A stretch of DNA of 64,000 bases from Loktanella sp. Alg231-35 (lineage in GTDB: Bacteria > Pseudomonadota > Alphaproteobacteria > Rhodobacterales > Rhodobacteraceae): the NCBI RefSeq assembly GCF_900143545.1, contig NZ_FREV01000003.1:124001-188000 (forward strand). The letters run 5' to 3'. Below the pieces are notes generated by a model. The model did not search any database and was not told where the DNA came from. It saw nothing but the letters and a program-made list of their open reading frames with translations. The position numbers and the translations under genes were made by a program. Shown here one piece after another: positions 19,971 to 29,877 of this stretch (position 1 is the first letter of the stretch; each line of letters opens with the position of its first letter).

Positions 19971-20489
19971 ATGGGTTTTATTGTACTGATCCTGACGACA
20001 CTTGGCGGCGCACTATTTTGGTGGGCCCGCCAAAACCCCGGTGATGCAGTGAACGCGGCCCAGGATGTGGCGACGACTGTGCGCAATGCGCCCCGCAGGC
20101 TCGCCTTTCGCAAGCAACACAATGCACATCCCGTTGAAGGCATCGATGATGCGCGGATCGCGATTTGTGCCTTGGCGCAGGCCTTTATTGAGCTTGACGC
20201 ACTGCCCACATCTGATCAGCGCAAGCGGTTGTCCGTCCTGCTGCGCACCGAGCTGCGCAGCAGCGCAGATGAGGCCGAAGAAATGGAAGTTCTGGGCCGT
20301 TGGCTGGTTGGGCAATGCCAATCGCCTGATGCCGCCGTCACGCGTTTGTCCCGCCGGCTGTTCAAGATTGATGGGGATGCGTCCTGGGGCAAGATGCAAA
20401 ACATGCTGACCGCCTTGGTCGAAGGCGATTTAAGCCCTGCACAGGTTGATGCGATCACAGAAATGAAGCGCGCCTTGCACATCAGATAG
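19971..20489 (+). CDS. Membrane-anchored protein of unknown function in the dcw cluster
   Basis: The product is 172 residues with one N-terminal membrane helix (about 3-19, VLILTTLGGALFWWA) followed by a soluble, mostly helical domain with acidic EAEEMEVLGRWLVGQCQ. The soluble part has a layout resembling TerB-like domains, but I cannot assign a family firmly. It lies between mraY and murD on the same strand, so it is likely transcribed with them and may sit at the membrane with cell-wall enzymes. No catalytic motif is visible. Confidence 0.75.
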   Translation: MGFIVLILTTLGGALFWWARQNPGDAVNAAQDVATTVRNAPRRLAFRKQHNAHPVEGIDDARIAICALAQAFIELDALPTSDQRKRLSVLLRTELRSSADEAEEMEVLGRWLVGQCQSPDAAVTRLSRRLFKIDGDASWGKMQNMLTALVEGDLSPAQVDAITEMKRALHIR

Positions 20490-20576
20490 CCGCTACTGCG
20501 GTTGCATGACCGGTCCTGAACATGTCACCTAGTGGGATGACCCGTTGGGGCAGTTGAGCAGGGTGAAGGTAAGACG

Positions 20577-21971
20577 ATGATTCCAGTTCAGGGTTACACA
20601 GGGCAAACGGTTGCCGTTCTTGGGCTTGGCCGGACCGGGCGCGCGGCGGCGGCGGCCCTGCAGGCTGGTGGTGCGACGGCCGTGGTATGGGATGACAGTG
20701 CCCCGGCCCGCGAAGCTGCAGACGCCGCCGGGCTGGACCTGCGCGATCTGACGAAAGCTGGCGCATTTGATGGCGTCGCCGCCCTGATTGTCAGCCCCGG
20801 TATTCCGCATCTTTATCCCACGCCCCATCCGTTGATTGCAGGGGCCTGGGATGCGCAGGTGCCTGTCGACAATGATATCGGATTGTTTTTCCGCTCATTT
20901 GCGACCCATGACTGGGACAGTTTCGATACGACCCCGCGGGTCATTGCCGTCACCGGCTCCAACGGGAAATCGACAACGGCGGCGCTGATCCATCATATTT
21001 TGGTCGAAAACGGACGACCTGCGCAATTGGCCGGGAACATCGGGCGTGGCGTTCTAGATATCGAACCTGCCCATGACGGCGAAGTCGTGGTGCTGGAACT
21101 CTCGTCTTACCAGACCGATCTGGCCCGCAGTCTGACGCCTGATGTCGCGGTGTTTACCAATCTCAGCCCAGATCATCTGGACCGGCACGCAGGGCTGGGC
21201 GGGTATTTTGCGGCCAAACGCAGGCTCTTTGCCGAGGGCGGGCCTGACCGTGCCGTGATTGGGGTAGATGAAGCCGAAGGGCGTTATATCGCCAATCAGC
21301 TAATCGAAGGGGCTGGGGATGACCGGATCATCCGCATTTCTTCGGGGCAAAAGCTGACCGGAGATGGCTGGTCTGTTTGCGCACGCAAGGGCTTCTTGTC
21401 CGAACACCGCAAGGGGCGACAGGTGGCCTCGATTGATCTGCGTGCTGTGGCTGGATTGCCCGGTGCACATAATCACCAAAACGCCTGTGCGGCCTATGCG
21501 GCCTGCCGTAGTCTGGGGCTGGGACCCAAGGGCATCGAGCAGGCGTTGCACAGCTACCCCGGCCTGCCGCACCGCAGTCAGGTGGTAGCCGAAAGGGATG
21601 GGGTTACCTTCGTTAATGATAGCAAAGCCACGAATGTCGATAGTGCGGCCAAGGCTTTGCAGGCGTTCCCGAAAATACGCTGGATTTGCGGTGGTTTGCA
21701 GAAAGAAGGCGGGATGGATGCGCTGTTGCCGCATCTGGGGCATGTGGTGAAGGCCTATGTGATCGGCCGCGAAGCCGAAGACTTTGCACGCCAGTTAACA
21801 GGGGCCGATGCGGTGGTCTGCGGCACAATGGATGTGGCAGTGGCGACGGCGACAGAGGATGCGCAAAAGGGTGAGGTTGTTTTACTTGCTCCGGCGGCGG
21901 CGTCCTTTGATCAATATGACAGTTTTGAAAAGCGCGGCGATGATTTTATGGCGCAGGTGCGCGGCCTGTAA
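20577..21971 (+). CDS. murD: UDP-MurNAc-L-alanine:D-glutamate ligase MurD
   Basis: This 464-residue cytoplasmic Mur ligase starts [25 protein letters not shown]. It has the P-loop TGSNGKSTT near residue 127, ELSSYQTDL near 180, [11 protein letters not shown], and a C-terminal [12 protein letters not shown] and [12 protein letters not shown]. It attaches D-Glu to UDP-MurNAc-L-Ala. Its TAA stop forms one end of a palindrome shared with the stop of the convergent flavoprotein gene. Confidence 0.95.
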   Translation: MIPVQGYTGQTVAVLGLGRTGRAAAAALQAGGATAVVWDDSAPAREAADAAGLDLRDLTKAGAFDGVAALIVSPGIPHLYPTPHPLIAGAWDAQVPVDNDIGLFFRSFATHDWDSFDTTPRVIAVTGSNGKSTTAALIHHILVENGRPAQLAGNIGRGVLDIEPAHDGEVVVLELSSYQTDLARSLTPDVAVFTNLSPDHLDRHAGLGGYFAAKRRLFAEGGPDRAVIGVDEAEGRYIANQLIEGAGDDRIIRISSGQKLTGDGWSVCARKGFLSEHRKGRQVASIDLRAVAGLPGAHNHQNACAAYAACRSLGLGPKGIEQALHSYPGLPHRSQVVAERDGVTFVNDSKATNVDSAAKALQAFPKIRWICGGLQKEGGMDALLPHLGHVVKAYVIGREAEDFARQLTGADAVVCGTMDVAVATATEDAQKGEVVLLAPAAASFDQYDSFEKRGDDFMAQVRGL

Positions 21972-21992
21972 GGTGGATCGTGATCCACCTTA
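21969..21992. repeat. Palindrome supplying both stop codons of convergent genes
   Basis: TAAGGTGGATC is followed by GT and its exact inverse, giving 11-bp arms. The left end is the murD stop (TAA 21969-21971) and the right end is the stop of the minus-strand flavoprotein (21990-21992). It would form a strong hairpin in both transcripts, so it may act as a bidirectional terminator, although no T-run follows. Its build resembles the 23-bp palindromic repeat found elsewhere in the window, but the sequence differs. Confidence 0.8.
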
Positions 21993-23168
21993 CGTCCCAC
22001 GGATGGCCTGCCCAGCAGCCCACCCCGACGACCACGCCCATTGAAAGTTATAGCCGCCCAGCCAGCCAGTCACATCCACGCATTCACCAATGAAATAAAG
22101 GCCGGGCACGTCTTTGGACTGCATTGTTTTGGATGACAGCGCATCGGTGTCAACCCCGCCCAATGTGACCTCTGCTGTGCGGTAACCTTCGGAACCTGCC
22201 GGTGTCAGTTGCCAATGCGCCAGAGCATCGCAGAGTGTTGTCAGGCGCGCATCGCTTTGGTCTGCGATATTGCCGGTCAGCCCCAGTTCATCTTGCAGAT
22301 AGTCAACCAGCCGTGCGGGCAGGGCGTGACCTAAGACTGTTGTGAGTGCCTTCTTACCATCGCTTTGTCGGGCCGATTGCAGCGCGGCCAAGAGCCCCGC
22401 TTGCGGGATCAGGTTCACATCAATGCTCTCGCCCTCCTGCCAATAGGACGAGGCTTGCAGGATTGCCGGGCCTGAAAGGCCGCGATGGGTGAACAGGATA
22501 GCCTCATCAAATTGCGCATCGCCAGCCGAGACGCGGGCCGGTGCGGCGACCCCCGCAAGGGGTTTGAACCGATCATCCGAGAAGGTCAGCGGCACAAGCC
22601 CCGGACGCGGGGTTATCACTGGCAGGCCAAACTGCTGCGCAATCTGATAGCCGAACCCAGTTGCCCCCATCTTGGGGATCGATTTGCCACCACAGGCCAC
22701 CACGAGGTTCTTGGCCTTCACATGCGTTTCGCGCCCATCACGGGTCAGCGTTGCAGTGAACTCTGCGCCGTCATGCGAGATCGCGGCGACCGACGTTTGC
22801 AGCCAGAGTTGCGCCCCTGCCTTCTCCATCTCTGCGTACAGCGTCGCAATGATGTCTTTGGCGGTGCTATCGCAAAAGAGCTGCCCCAGGGTTTTTTCGT
22901 GCCACGCGATGCCGTACTGCCCGACCAGATCGATGAAATCCCATTGGGTGTAGCGCTTCAGCGCTGATTTGCAGAAATGCGGGTTGCGGCTAATAAAATT
23001 CTGCGGGCTGCTGTGTAGGTTGGTGAAATTGCATCGGCCACCTCCCGAAATACGGATCTTTTCGCCTGCTGCTTTGGCATGATCTACCACCAGTACGCCG
23101 GGCCCGGCGTGGGCTGCGCACATCATGCCAGCCGCCCCCGCCCCAATGATCAATGTCTCAATCTGCAT
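21990..23168 (-). CDS. HI0933/BaiN-like FAD-dependent oxidoreductase
   Basis: The product has 392 residues from ATG 23168. It begins MQIETLIIGAGAAGMMCAAH (FAD dinucleotide fold), then ISGGGRCNFTN near residue 45, a middle insertion domain, and the C-terminal GLYFIGECVDVTGWLGGYN. This is the HI0933/BaiN flavoprotein family (TIGR03862-like), whose physiological reaction is unclear in most bacteria. The frame is open far upstream into ftsW, but the family N-terminus fixes the start. It is unusual as a minus-strand gene inside the otherwise plus-strand dcw cluster. Confidence 0.85.
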   Translation of the reverse strand: MQIETLIIGAGAAGMMCAAHAGPGVLVVDHAKAAGEKIRISGGGRCNFTNLHSSPQNFISRNPHFCKSALKRYTQWDFIDLVGQYGIAWHEKTLGQLFCDSTAKDIIATLYAEMEKAGAQLWLQTSVAAISHDGAEFTATLTRDGRETHVKAKNLVVACGGKSIPKMGATGFGYQIAQQFGLPVITPRPGLVPLTFSDDRFKPLAGVAAPARVSAGDAQFDEAILFTHRGLSGPAILQASSYWQEGESIDVNLIPQAGLLAALQSARQSDGKKALTTVLGHALPARLVDYLQDELGLTGNIADQSDARLTTLCDALAHWQLTPAGSEGYRTAEVTLGGVDTDALSSKTMQSKDVPGLYFIGECVDVTGWLGGYNFQWAWSSGWAAGQAIRGT

Positions 23169-23344
23169 GGCTGCGCATATGGCGGATGTAGCGAGGGATT
23201 TCAAATGCGGGATGCCTCTGGCGAAAGATTGATTGGACATAGAAAATAAGAGGCGCCGTGATTTCAGTGGAATCGCGAGGAATAGGGGGTTATGCTGCAC
23301 CCAGACCCGGAAAACGGGCGTATTAGGCAAGTGAGCGGTGATCC

Positions 23345-24514
23345 ATGACGGAAATGGTCTATGGGACGGTCCCGGTGCAATCCGGCGATCCGGTTTTGCC
23401 ACGATGGTGGCGTACAATTGATAAATGGACGATGTCCTGCATCCTGCTGTTGTTCGGGATCGGGTTGTTGCTGGGGCTTGCCTCTTCGCCGCCTTTGGCA
23501 ACCAAAAACGGGCTGGAGCCGTTTCACTATGTGACCCGTCAGGCGATCTTTGGTGGGGCAGCAATGGCGGTCATGTTTGTCGTCTCGATGATGTCGCCCA
23601 CGGTGGTGCGCCGCTTGGCCGTGCTGGGGTTTCTGGCGGCCTTTGTTGCCCTTGCCTTTTTGCCGGTGCTTGGGACTGATTTTGGCAAAGGGGCCACGCG
23701 CTGGTATTCGCTTGGGTTTGCCGCCGTTCAGCCGTCAGAGTTTTTGAAACCCGGCTTTGTGGTCATGACTGCCTGGCTTTTGGCGGCGTCCCAACAGTTG
23801 GGTGGTCCGCCGGGCAAGACCTATTCTTTTGTTCTGACGATGATGATCGTTTTGATGCTGGCTATGCAGCCTGATTTTGGGCAAGCCGCTTTGGTTCTTT
23901 TCGCATGGGGTGTGATGTATTTCGTGGCCGGTGCGCCGATGACCCTGCTGATCATCCTGGCGGGTTTGGTCATTTTTGGCGGCACCGTCGCCTATTCCAA
24001 TTCCGAACACTTTGCCCGTCGGATTGACGGGTTTCTGTCACCTGACTTGGATCCCAACACGCAGCTTGGCTATGCCACCAACGCCATCCGCGAGGGTGGG
24101 TTCTTTGGTGTTGGTGTGGGCGAGGGGCAGGTGAAATGGTCGCTGCCTGATGCCCATACGGATTTTATCATTGCTGTGGCGGCAGAAGAATATGGGTTGA
24201 TTTGCGTGCTTGTGATTATCGCTCTTTATGCAGTGATCGTTGTGCGTTCGCTGCTGCGCCTGATGAAAGAGCGTGACATTTTCATCCGTCTGGCGGGCAC
24301 CGGTCTTGTCTGTGCCTTTGGTGTGCAGGCCATGATCAACATGGGTGTGGCGGTGCGACTTCTGCCTGCCAAGGGCATGACCTTGCCGTTTGTGTCTTAT
24401 GGTGGATCATCCTTGATCGCCAGCGGGATTGCCGTGGGCATGCTTTTGGCGTTCACGCGCACCCGACCTCAGGGCGAGTTGAGTGATGTCTTCTTGCGGC
24501 GTGCCAACAGATGA
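23345..24514 (+). CDS. ftsW: Septal peptidoglycan glycosyltransferase FtsW
   Basis: This SEDS family membrane protein has 389 residues and about ten helices. Recognisable pieces are [23 protein letters not shown] in the middle, [18 protein letters not shown], and the C-terminal [21 protein letters not shown]. It polymerises lipid II at the septum with FtsI. A 176-base gap separates it from the divergent flavoprotein, so it probably has its own promoter, restarting transcription of the second half of the dcw cluster. It overlaps murG by four bases. Confidence 0.95.
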   Translation: MTEMVYGTVPVQSGDPVLPRWWRTIDKWTMSCILLLFGIGLLLGLASSPPLATKNGLEPFHYVTRQAIFGGAAMAVMFVVSMMSPTVVRRLAVLGFLAAFVALAFLPVLGTDFGKGATRWYSLGFAAVQPSEFLKPGFVVMTAWLLAASQQLGGPPGKTYSFVLTMMIVLMLAMQPDFGQAALVLFAWGVMYFVAGAPMTLLIILAGLVIFGGTVAYSNSEHFARRIDGFLSPDLDPNTQLGYATNAIREGGFFGVGVGEGQVKWSLPDAHTDFIIAVAAEEYGLICVLVIIALYAVIVVRSLLRLMKERDIFIRLAGTGLVCAFGVQAMINMGVAVRLLPAKGMTLPFVSYGGSSLIASGIAVGMLLAFTRTRPQGELSDVFLRRANR

Positions 24515-25608
24515 GCGCGCCATTGTTGATCATCGCCGCTGGCGGCACCGGCGGGCATATGTTTCCAGCGCAAGCGCTGGCCGAGGCCATGCTGGAGAAG
24601 GGTTGGCGCGTGCGCCTGTCTACAGATGCACGAGGCGCGCGCTATACGGCCGGATTTCCGGATGCGGTTGAGGTGACTGTCGTTGGCAGCGCCACCTTTG
24701 CACGCGGTGGCATTGTTCAAAAACTTGCCGTGCCGTTTCGTATTCTGGCTGGCATAGCCGCAGCCAAGTGGCGAATGCTGCGCGATCGCCCGGCGATCGT
24801 TGTGGGCTTTGGCGGATACCCCACCATCCCGGCAATGACCGCCGCTTGGGCTCTGCGCATTCCGCGTATGATCCATGAACAAAATGGCGTTCTGGGGCGC
24901 GTGAACCAGCTTTTCGCCAAACGTGTTGATCAGATTGCTTGTGGCACATGGCCGACCGAACTGCCCGGCAAGATTGCAGGCACGCACACTGGAAACCCAG
25001 TGCGTGCGGCAATTCTAGAGCATGCAGGCTCTCCCTATATTCCGCCCGGTGAATACCCGATGTCTTTGCTTGTGATGGGCGGCTCACAGGGCGCGCGGGT
25101 GATGTCAGATATGGTGCCGCCTGCGATTGCCGCACTGCCGGAACATATCCGCCGCAATATCCGGGTCAGCCATCAGGCACGCCCCGAGGACATAGAACGC
25201 GTGACCGACTATTACGCGAGCGAATTGATCAGCGCGGACGTGCAGACCTTCTTTGATGATGTGCCGCGCCGCATTGTGGATGCGCAACTTGTGATCTCAC
25301 GTTCTGGGGCGTCAACCGTTGCGGATGTCAGCGTGATCGGGCGCCCTGCAATCTGGGTGCCATTTGCGGCCGCCGTCCGGGACGAACAAACAGCAAACGC
25401 CAGGCAATTGGTCGAGGCGGGTGCATCGGTGCTGATGCCGGAAGCAGAATTTGACGTGCAGACCCTGACCGCGAAACTGACGGATCTGTTGTCAGACGAA
25501 GCTGGCATGTTGCAGATGGCCATTGCCGCGGCGGGCTGTGGCGTGCCGGACGCGACGACGCGTCTTGTGGATATGGTTGAAAGTCTGGCAGAGGCGGGCA
25601 AAACATGA
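24511..25608 (+). CDS. murG: Lipid II synthase glycosyltransferase MurG
   Basis: The 365-residue GT28 enzyme starts [21 protein letters not shown], with the G-loop [10 protein letters not shown]. It also has [28 protein letters not shown] and a C-terminal [20 protein letters not shown] donor-binding region. It transfers GlcNAc to lipid I at the inner face of the membrane, making lipid II. It overlaps ftsW at the start and murC at the end by ATGA. Confidence 0.95.
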   Translation: MSAPLLIIAAGGTGGHMFPAQALAEAMLEKGWRVRLSTDARGARYTAGFPDAVEVTVVGSATFARGGIVQKLAVPFRILAGIAAAKWRMLRDRPAIVVGFGGYPTIPAMTAAWALRIPRMIHEQNGVLGRVNQLFAKRVDQIACGTWPTELPGKIAGTHTGNPVRAAILEHAGSPYIPPGEYPMSLLVMGGSQGARVMSDMVPPAIAALPEHIRRNIRVSHQARPEDIERVTDYYASELISADVQTFFDDVPRRIVDAQLVISRSGASTVADVSVIGRPAIWVPFAAAVRDEQTANARQLVEAGASVLMPEAEFDVQTLTAKLTDLLSDEAGMLQMAIAAAGCGVPDATTRLVDMVESLAEAGKT

Positions 25609-27023
25609 TGGATGGGAACCCGATTATGAATGCAGCAACTAAACTGCCCCTTGATGTGGGCCCGATCCATTTTGTGGGGATCGGTGGGATCGGTATGTCG
25701 GGCATTGCAGAGGTGCTGTTGAACCACGGCTACACTGTGCAGGGCTCGGACCTGAAGGCCTCGAAAATCACGGATCGTTTGAAATCGCTGGGTGCGATCA
25801 TCTTTGAAGGGCAGCGTGCTGAAAACCTTGAAGGTGCAGAGGTCATCGTGATCTCATCCGCAATCAAACCGGGCAATCCTGAACTGGATGACGCGCGTGC
25901 CACGGGTTTGCCCGTGGTGCGCCGGGCCGAGATGCTGGCCGAACTGATGCGCCTGAAATCCAATGTGGCTGTGGCAGGTACCCACGGCAAAACAACGACA
26001 ACGACAATGGTTGCCGCATTGCTTGATGAGGGTGGAATTGATCCAACTGTGATTAACGGCGGCATTATCCACGCCTATGGCTCAAATGCGCGCATGGGGC
26101 AGGGTGAATGGATGGTGGTTGAAGCCGACGAGAGCGACGGCACCTTCAACCGCCTGCCTGCGACCATCGCCATCGTCACCAATATTGACCCCGAACACAT
26201 GGAACATTGGGGCACCGAAGAGGCGCTGCATAAGGGCTTTTACGACTTCGTCTCGAACATCCCATTTTACGGGCTGGCCGTGTGCTGCACAGATGATGCC
26301 GACGTGCAATCGCTGGTGGGCAAGATCACCGACCGGCGTGTGACAACCTATGGCTTTAACGCGCAGGCGGATATTCGGGCGATCAATCTGACCTACAAGG
26401 CAGGTGTCGCGCATTTTGACATCGCGTTGCAGACAGAAGACGCGGTGATCGAAGGCTGTGAGCTGCCAATGCCGGGGGACCACAATGTCTCAAACGCCTT
26501 GTCGGCTGTGGCTGTGGCCCGTCATTTGGGTATGAAAAAGGATGAAATCCGCGCCGCCCTGAAAGGTTTCAAAGGGGTGAACCGCCGCTTTACCAAAGTG
26601 GGCGAGGTGGATGGTGTCACCATCATCGACGATTACGGCCATCACCCGGTTGAGATTGCCGCCGTGCTGAAAGCCGCACGCCAAGCCACCGAGGGGCGCG
26701 TCATTGCGGTGCATCAGCCACACCGGTTCACCCGGTTGTCGCATCATTTTGACGAATTCTGCGCCTGTTTCAATGATGCTGATGTCGTCGGTATTACAGA
26801 GGTTTTTGCCGCTGGCGAAGAGCCGATTGAGGGCGCCAGTCATGCCGATCTGGTGGCCGGTCTGATCCGCCATGGGCATCGCCACGCGTCCACGGTTGAA
26901 TCCGAGGATGATCTGGAACGGCTGGTGCGCGAACAGGCAAAGCCGGGCGATATGGTTGTCTGTCTTGGCGCAGGTACGATCAGCGCTTGGGCCAATGCGC
27001 TACCTGCGCGTCTGACCAAGTAA
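25605..27023 (+). CDS. murC: UDP-MurNAc:L-alanine ligase MurC
   Basis: The ligase has 472 residues if it starts at ATG 25605, which overlaps the murG stop, or 465 from ATG 25626. Motifs are [17 protein letters not shown] at the N-terminus, the P-loop [12 protein letters not shown] near 126, EADESDGTF near 178, and the C-terminal [14 protein letters not shown] and HQPHRFTR. It adds the first residue, L-Ala, to UDP-MurNAc. It is followed by the DUF2484 gene two bases later. Confidence 0.95.
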   Translation: MMDGNPIMNAATKLPLDVGPIHFVGIGGIGMSGIAEVLLNHGYTVQGSDLKASKITDRLKSLGAIIFEGQRAENLEGAEVIVISSAIKPGNPELDDARATGLPVVRRAEMLAELMRLKSNVAVAGTHGKTTTTTMVAALLDEGGIDPTVINGGIIHAYGSNARMGQGEWMVVEADESDGTFNRLPATIAIVTNIDPEHMEHWGTEEALHKGFYDFVSNIPFYGLAVCCTDDADVQSLVGKITDRRVTTYGFNAQADIRAINLTYKAGVAHFDIALQTEDAVIEGCELPMPGDHNVSNALSAVAVARHLGMKKDEIRAALKGFKGVNRRFTKVGEVDGVTIIDDYGHHPVEIAAVLKAARQATEGRVIAVHQPHRFTRLSHHFDEFCACFNDADVVGITEVFAAGEEPIEGASHADLVAGLIRHGHRHASTVESEDDLERLVREQAKPGDMVVCLGAGTISAWANALPARLTK

Positions 27024-27025
27024 GC

Positions 27026-27289
27026 ATGGGTTTGGCGTTTCTGTCTGATCCCGTTGTCCTGATCGGGCTTTGGGTGGTCTTGGCATTTGCGCTGGCGGCT
27101 TTTCCGTCAACTGACAACCATTGGCGGCGCGCCTACATCCTAATGGCCATTGGGTTTCCGATACTGTTCTGGATTACTTGGGAACACGGTGTGTTCTACG
27201 GGTTGCTGGGCCTGATTGCGGGTGTTTCGATTTTGCGCTGGCCGGTCTACTTTCTATGGCAGTGGATCAAGAACAAAGTCGCGAGGTAG
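27026..27289 (+). CDS. DUF2484 family membrane protein
   Basis: The product is 87 residues with three hydrophobic segments, beginning MGLAFLSDPVVLIGLWVVLA and ending in LRWPVYFLWQWIKNKV. This matches the DUF2484 family, small membrane proteins found in Rhodobacterales between murC and murB. The function is unknown. The gene starts two bases after murC, so it is part of the cell-wall transcript; an association with cell-wall synthesis is inference from position. Confidence 0.8.
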   Translation: MGLAFLSDPVVLIGLWVVLAFALAAFPSTDNHWRRAYILMAIGFPILFWITWEHGVFYGLLGLIAGVSILRWPVYFLWQWIKNKVAR

Positions 27290-27292
27290 GCC

Positions 27293-27580
27293 GTGGGACA
27301 GATGATGATCATCGGGGGTATGCTGCTTTGTGCGGGTGCGCCTTTCCTATTGCTCACCGCGTTGATGCGGGCAGGGCAATCTGGCTTGGCGCTGACAATT
27401 GGGTCGATCATCGGCGGGGCGTTGGTGATCCTGATCTTTGCCAGTGGGCGGCCCATCGGGATTGACCCGGTCTTTGCCATGACTTTGGCGATGCTTGGTT
27501 TTCTGCCCGCATTGTTGGGTAGTGCGGCAGGCGCGTTTCTTGGCTGGCTCTTGCGCAGGCAGGACGACCGGGCGATCTGA
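27293..27580 (+). CDS. Small membrane protein of unknown function
   Basis: A GTG three bases after the DUF2484 stop opens a 95-residue frame with three strongly hydrophobic segments and a charged C-terminus (LLRRQDDRAI). ATG codons at 27302 and 27305 are alternative starts. I do not recognise the family. Tight packing with DUF2484 and coding-like composition support a real gene. Confidence 0.6.
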   Translation: MGQMMIIGGMLLCAGAPFLLLTALMRAGQSGLALTIGSIIGGALVILIFASGRPIGIDPVFAMTLAMLGFLPALLGSAAGAFLGWLLRRQDDRAI

Positions 27581-27601
27581 AGCGGTGATTGAAGAAAATA
27601 C

Positions 27602-27647
27602 TTGAACGTCGTTCATAAAGTTGGCATATATTTGAACAGCGTTCAAA
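27602..27647 (+). promoter_or_regulatory. Promoter with two TGAAC-N3-GTTCA operators
   Basis: Two palindromes are seen: TGAAC-GTC-GTTCA (27603-27615) and TTTGAAC-AGC-GTTCAAA (27631-27647). Their centres are 30 bp apart, about three helix turns. TTGAAC (27602-27607) can serve as a -35 element and CATATA (27625-27630) as the -10 after 17 bases, so the first operator covers the -35 and the second lies just past the -10. The pattern is typical of repression by a TetR-type dimer. No TetR gene lies in the window. Confidence 0.6.
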
Positions 27648-27663
27648 ATTGGAGAGAATCACA

Positions 27664-27951
27664 ATGGAAGAATATCTTTTGGTTTATGGTGTGCCGACCG
27701 TGGCATTCTTGGTGGCAACCTTTGCGGGCTTTCAATGTGGCAAAGCGGGCAGCCGCAGCGGGCTAGGTTGGTTCGCCGGTATCTGGGTGGCTTTTACAAC
27801 GTGGATGTTCATGGGCATTCAATCCTCGACGGGGTGGGATGGCTTGGGCTATGTGCTTGCATTGATAGGAATTTGCGCACCAGTCGGCGTCGGTGGACTG
27901 ATCGGCGGTGTGACAGGATGGATCAAACGGGATGAACCAAAACTTGCCTAA
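27664..27951 (+). CDS. Small membrane protein behind a double operator
   Basis: The 95-residue product has three hydrophobic segments and starts [20 protein letters not shown]; its short tail is KRDEPKLA. The ribosome site GGAGAG lies 8 bases upstream of ATG 27664. It overlaps the start of murB by 20 bases. I do not recognise the family. It is the only gene in the dcw block with an obvious operator-bearing promoter of its own, so it is probably induced under a specific condition and may raise murB expression with it. Confidence 0.72.
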   Translation: MEEYLLVYGVPTVAFLVATFAGFQCGKAGSRSGLGWFAGIWVAFTTWMFMGIQSSTGWDGLGYVLALIGICAPVGVGGLIGGVTGWIKRDEPKLA

Positions 27952-28882
27952 GTTGCCCGCGGTGCGCGGCACATTGACCGCGCATCGTGCCTTGGCAGAT
28001 CTGACGTGGATGCGCGTGGGTGGCCCAGCAGAGGTCTTGTTTCAGCCTGCCGATATTGACGATCTCGCGGCCTTTCTTGCCGCGCTCGATCCGGCAATCC
28101 CTGTTTTTCCCATGGGGGTTGGCAGCAACCTGATTGTGCGCGATGGCGGCATTCCCGGTGTCGTGATCCGCATGGGACGCGGCTTTAACGCGATCACCAT
28201 TGACGACGATGGGATCACAGCTGGCGCAGCGGCCCTTGATGCGCATGTAGCGCGCAAAGCCGCAGAAGCTGGTTTTGATCTGACTTTCCTACGCACAATA
28301 CCCGGCACGATCGGCGGGGCCGTGCGGATGAATGCAGGCTGTTATGGCACTTATGTGGCCGATGTCCTGCAATCAGTCACAGCGGTGCTGCGGGATGGTC
28401 AGATCGTTGCGTTGACCCGCGACGCGCTTGAACTGGCTTATCGCAGCAGTGTTTTGCCTGATGGTGCCGTGATCGTTTCCGCCCGATTTGGTGCACCAAA
28501 AGACGATCCCGCAGCGTTGAACGCGCGGATGGAAGGCCAGTTGCGCAAGCGCGATGAAACCCAACCGACCAAAGACCGCACCGCTGGCTCAACCTTCCGC
28601 AATCCGGCTGGTTTTTCCTCAACCGGGCGGGCGGATGACGTGCATGATCTTAAGGCTTGGAAGGTTATCGACAACGCAGGCATGCGCGGCGCAACGCGCG
28701 GCGGCGCTGTGATGAACACCAAGCACTCCAACTTCCTGACAAATGCAGGTGGGGCGACCGCCGCCGACCTTGAGGATTTGGGCGAAGAGGTGCGGAAAAA
28801 GGTTTACGCTAGCCAAGGGATTGAGCTACAATGGGAAATCATGCGGGTCGGTGTCCGAATGGACAAAGATACCGCAGAATAA
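27932..28882 (+). CDS. murB: UDP-N-acetylenolpyruvoylglucosamine reductase MurB
   Basis: The FAD enzyme of 316 residues has [15 protein letters not shown] near residue 29, [14 protein letters not shown] near 60, [18 protein letters not shown] near 125, and the catalytic serine region TAGSTFRNP near 210. The C-terminus includes [20 protein letters not shown]. This is the type I layout. It completes UDP-MurNAc from the enolpyruvyl intermediate using NADPH. It overlaps the upstream small membrane gene; ddl follows after 80 bases that contain several GGGCC/GGCCC stretches. Confidence 0.94.
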   Translation: MNQNLPKLPAVRGTLTAHRALADLTWMRVGGPAEVLFQPADIDDLAAFLAALDPAIPVFPMGVGSNLIVRDGGIPGVVIRMGRGFNAITIDDDGITAGAAALDAHVARKAAEAGFDLTFLRTIPGTIGGAVRMNAGCYGTYVADVLQSVTAVLRDGQIVALTRDALELAYRSSVLPDGAVIVSARFGAPKDDPAALNARMEGQLRKRDETQPTKDRTAGSTFRNPAGFSSTGRADDVHDLKAWKVIDNAGMRGATRGGAVMNTKHSNFLTNAGGATAADLEDLGEEVRKKVYASQGIELQWEIMRVGVRMDKDTAE

Positions 28883-28962
28883 AGGGCCAAAAGGCCACGG
28901 TCCAAGGCAAGGGCCAAAACGAATGACGGGTCAAAAAAGGCCCGCGAATAAGGCGGTAGGGT

Positions 28963-29877
28963 ATGTCGAGCAGGACAAACCCGAAAGTTGTTGTCCTCAT
29001 GGGCGGCCCCTCGGCTGAACGCGAAGTCTCGCTCAGCACGGGCTGTGAATGTGCATCGGCTTTGCGGGACGCAGCATGTGAGGTGATCGAGGTCGATGCG
29101 GGCCCCGATGTTGCGGCACGTCTGCAAGAGATTGCCCCTGACGTTGTCTTCAACGCATTGCACGGTCGCTGGGGTGAGGATGGGGCCATTCAGGGTATCC
29201 TTGAATGGCTGCAAATCCCCTATACGCATTCCGGCATTCTTGCCTCTGCTCTGACCCTCGATAAACAGCGCACCAAGGATATCTACCGCAAGGTTGGCCT
29301 GCCTGTGGTTGATAGCATTCTGGCTTCTGCGGATGATGTCCGCGCTGCGCATGTGATGCCGCCGCCTTATGTGGTGAAGCCATACAATGAAGGCTCCAGC
29401 GTTGGCATCTACATTGTCAACGAAGACGCGAACGGCCCGCCACAGCTTGCTGATGATATGCCCGATAGGGTGATGGTCGAAGCATTTGCGCCCGGCCGAG
29501 AGTTGACCACAACCGTCGTGGGTGATCGTGCGCTGACGGTCACCGATATCATCACGGACGGCTGGTATGACTATCATGCAAAATACGCGCCTGGCGGGTC
29601 CCGTCATGAGCTGCCCGCAGATGTCCCGCAGGACATTTTCGACGCCTGCATGGAGTACGCTTTGCGGGCGCATCAGGCCTTAGGGTGTCGCGGTGTATCA
29701 CGCACGGACTTCCGTTGGGACGAAACACGTGGCCTTGATGGCCTCGTCCTTCTTGAAACCAATACCCAGCCCGGTATGACGCCCACGTCGCTGACCCCAG
29801 AACAGGCGGCGCATGTGGGCGTCACATTCCCGCAGCTGTGCCGCTGGATGGTGGAGGACGCATCATGCGATCGCTGA
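28963..29877 (+). CDS. ddl: D-alanine--D-alanine ligase
   Basis: The ATP-grasp enzyme has 304 residues. It starts with VVVLMGGPSAEREVSLSTG, followed by FNALHGRWGEDGAIQG, the ATP-binding VVKPYNEGSSVGI near residue 132, and the C-terminal SRTDFRWDE and ETNTQPGMTPTSLTPEQA. It joins two D-Ala for the stem peptide. It is part of the dcw series and overlaps ftsQ by 13 bases. Confidence 0.95.
   Translation: MSSRTNPKVVVLMGGPSAEREVSLSTGCECASALRDAACEVIEVDAGPDVAARLQEIAPDVVFNALHGRWGEDGAIQGILEWLQIPYTHSGILASALTLDKQRTKDIYRKVGLPVVDSILASADDVRAAHVMPPPYVVKPYNEGSSVGIYIVNEDANGPPQLADDMPDRVMVEAFAPGRELTTTVVGDRALTVTDIITDGWYDYHAKYAPGGSRHELPADVPQDIFDACMEYALRAHQALGCRGVSRTDFRWDETRGLDGLVLLETNTQPGMTPTSLTPEQAAHVGVTFPQLCRWMVEDASCDR

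Noticed and set aside
27603..27647. SOS boxes at the GAAC/GTTC palindromes
   Set aside because: The alphaproteobacterial LexA motif is a direct repeat with 7 bases between; these are inverted repeats with 3 bases between, fitting a TetR-type dimer.
28883..28962. GGGCC/GGCCC-rich 80-base gap between murB and ddl as an attenuator
   Set aside because: Several short pairings are possible but none is dominant and there is no T-run; it could not be supported as a defined element.
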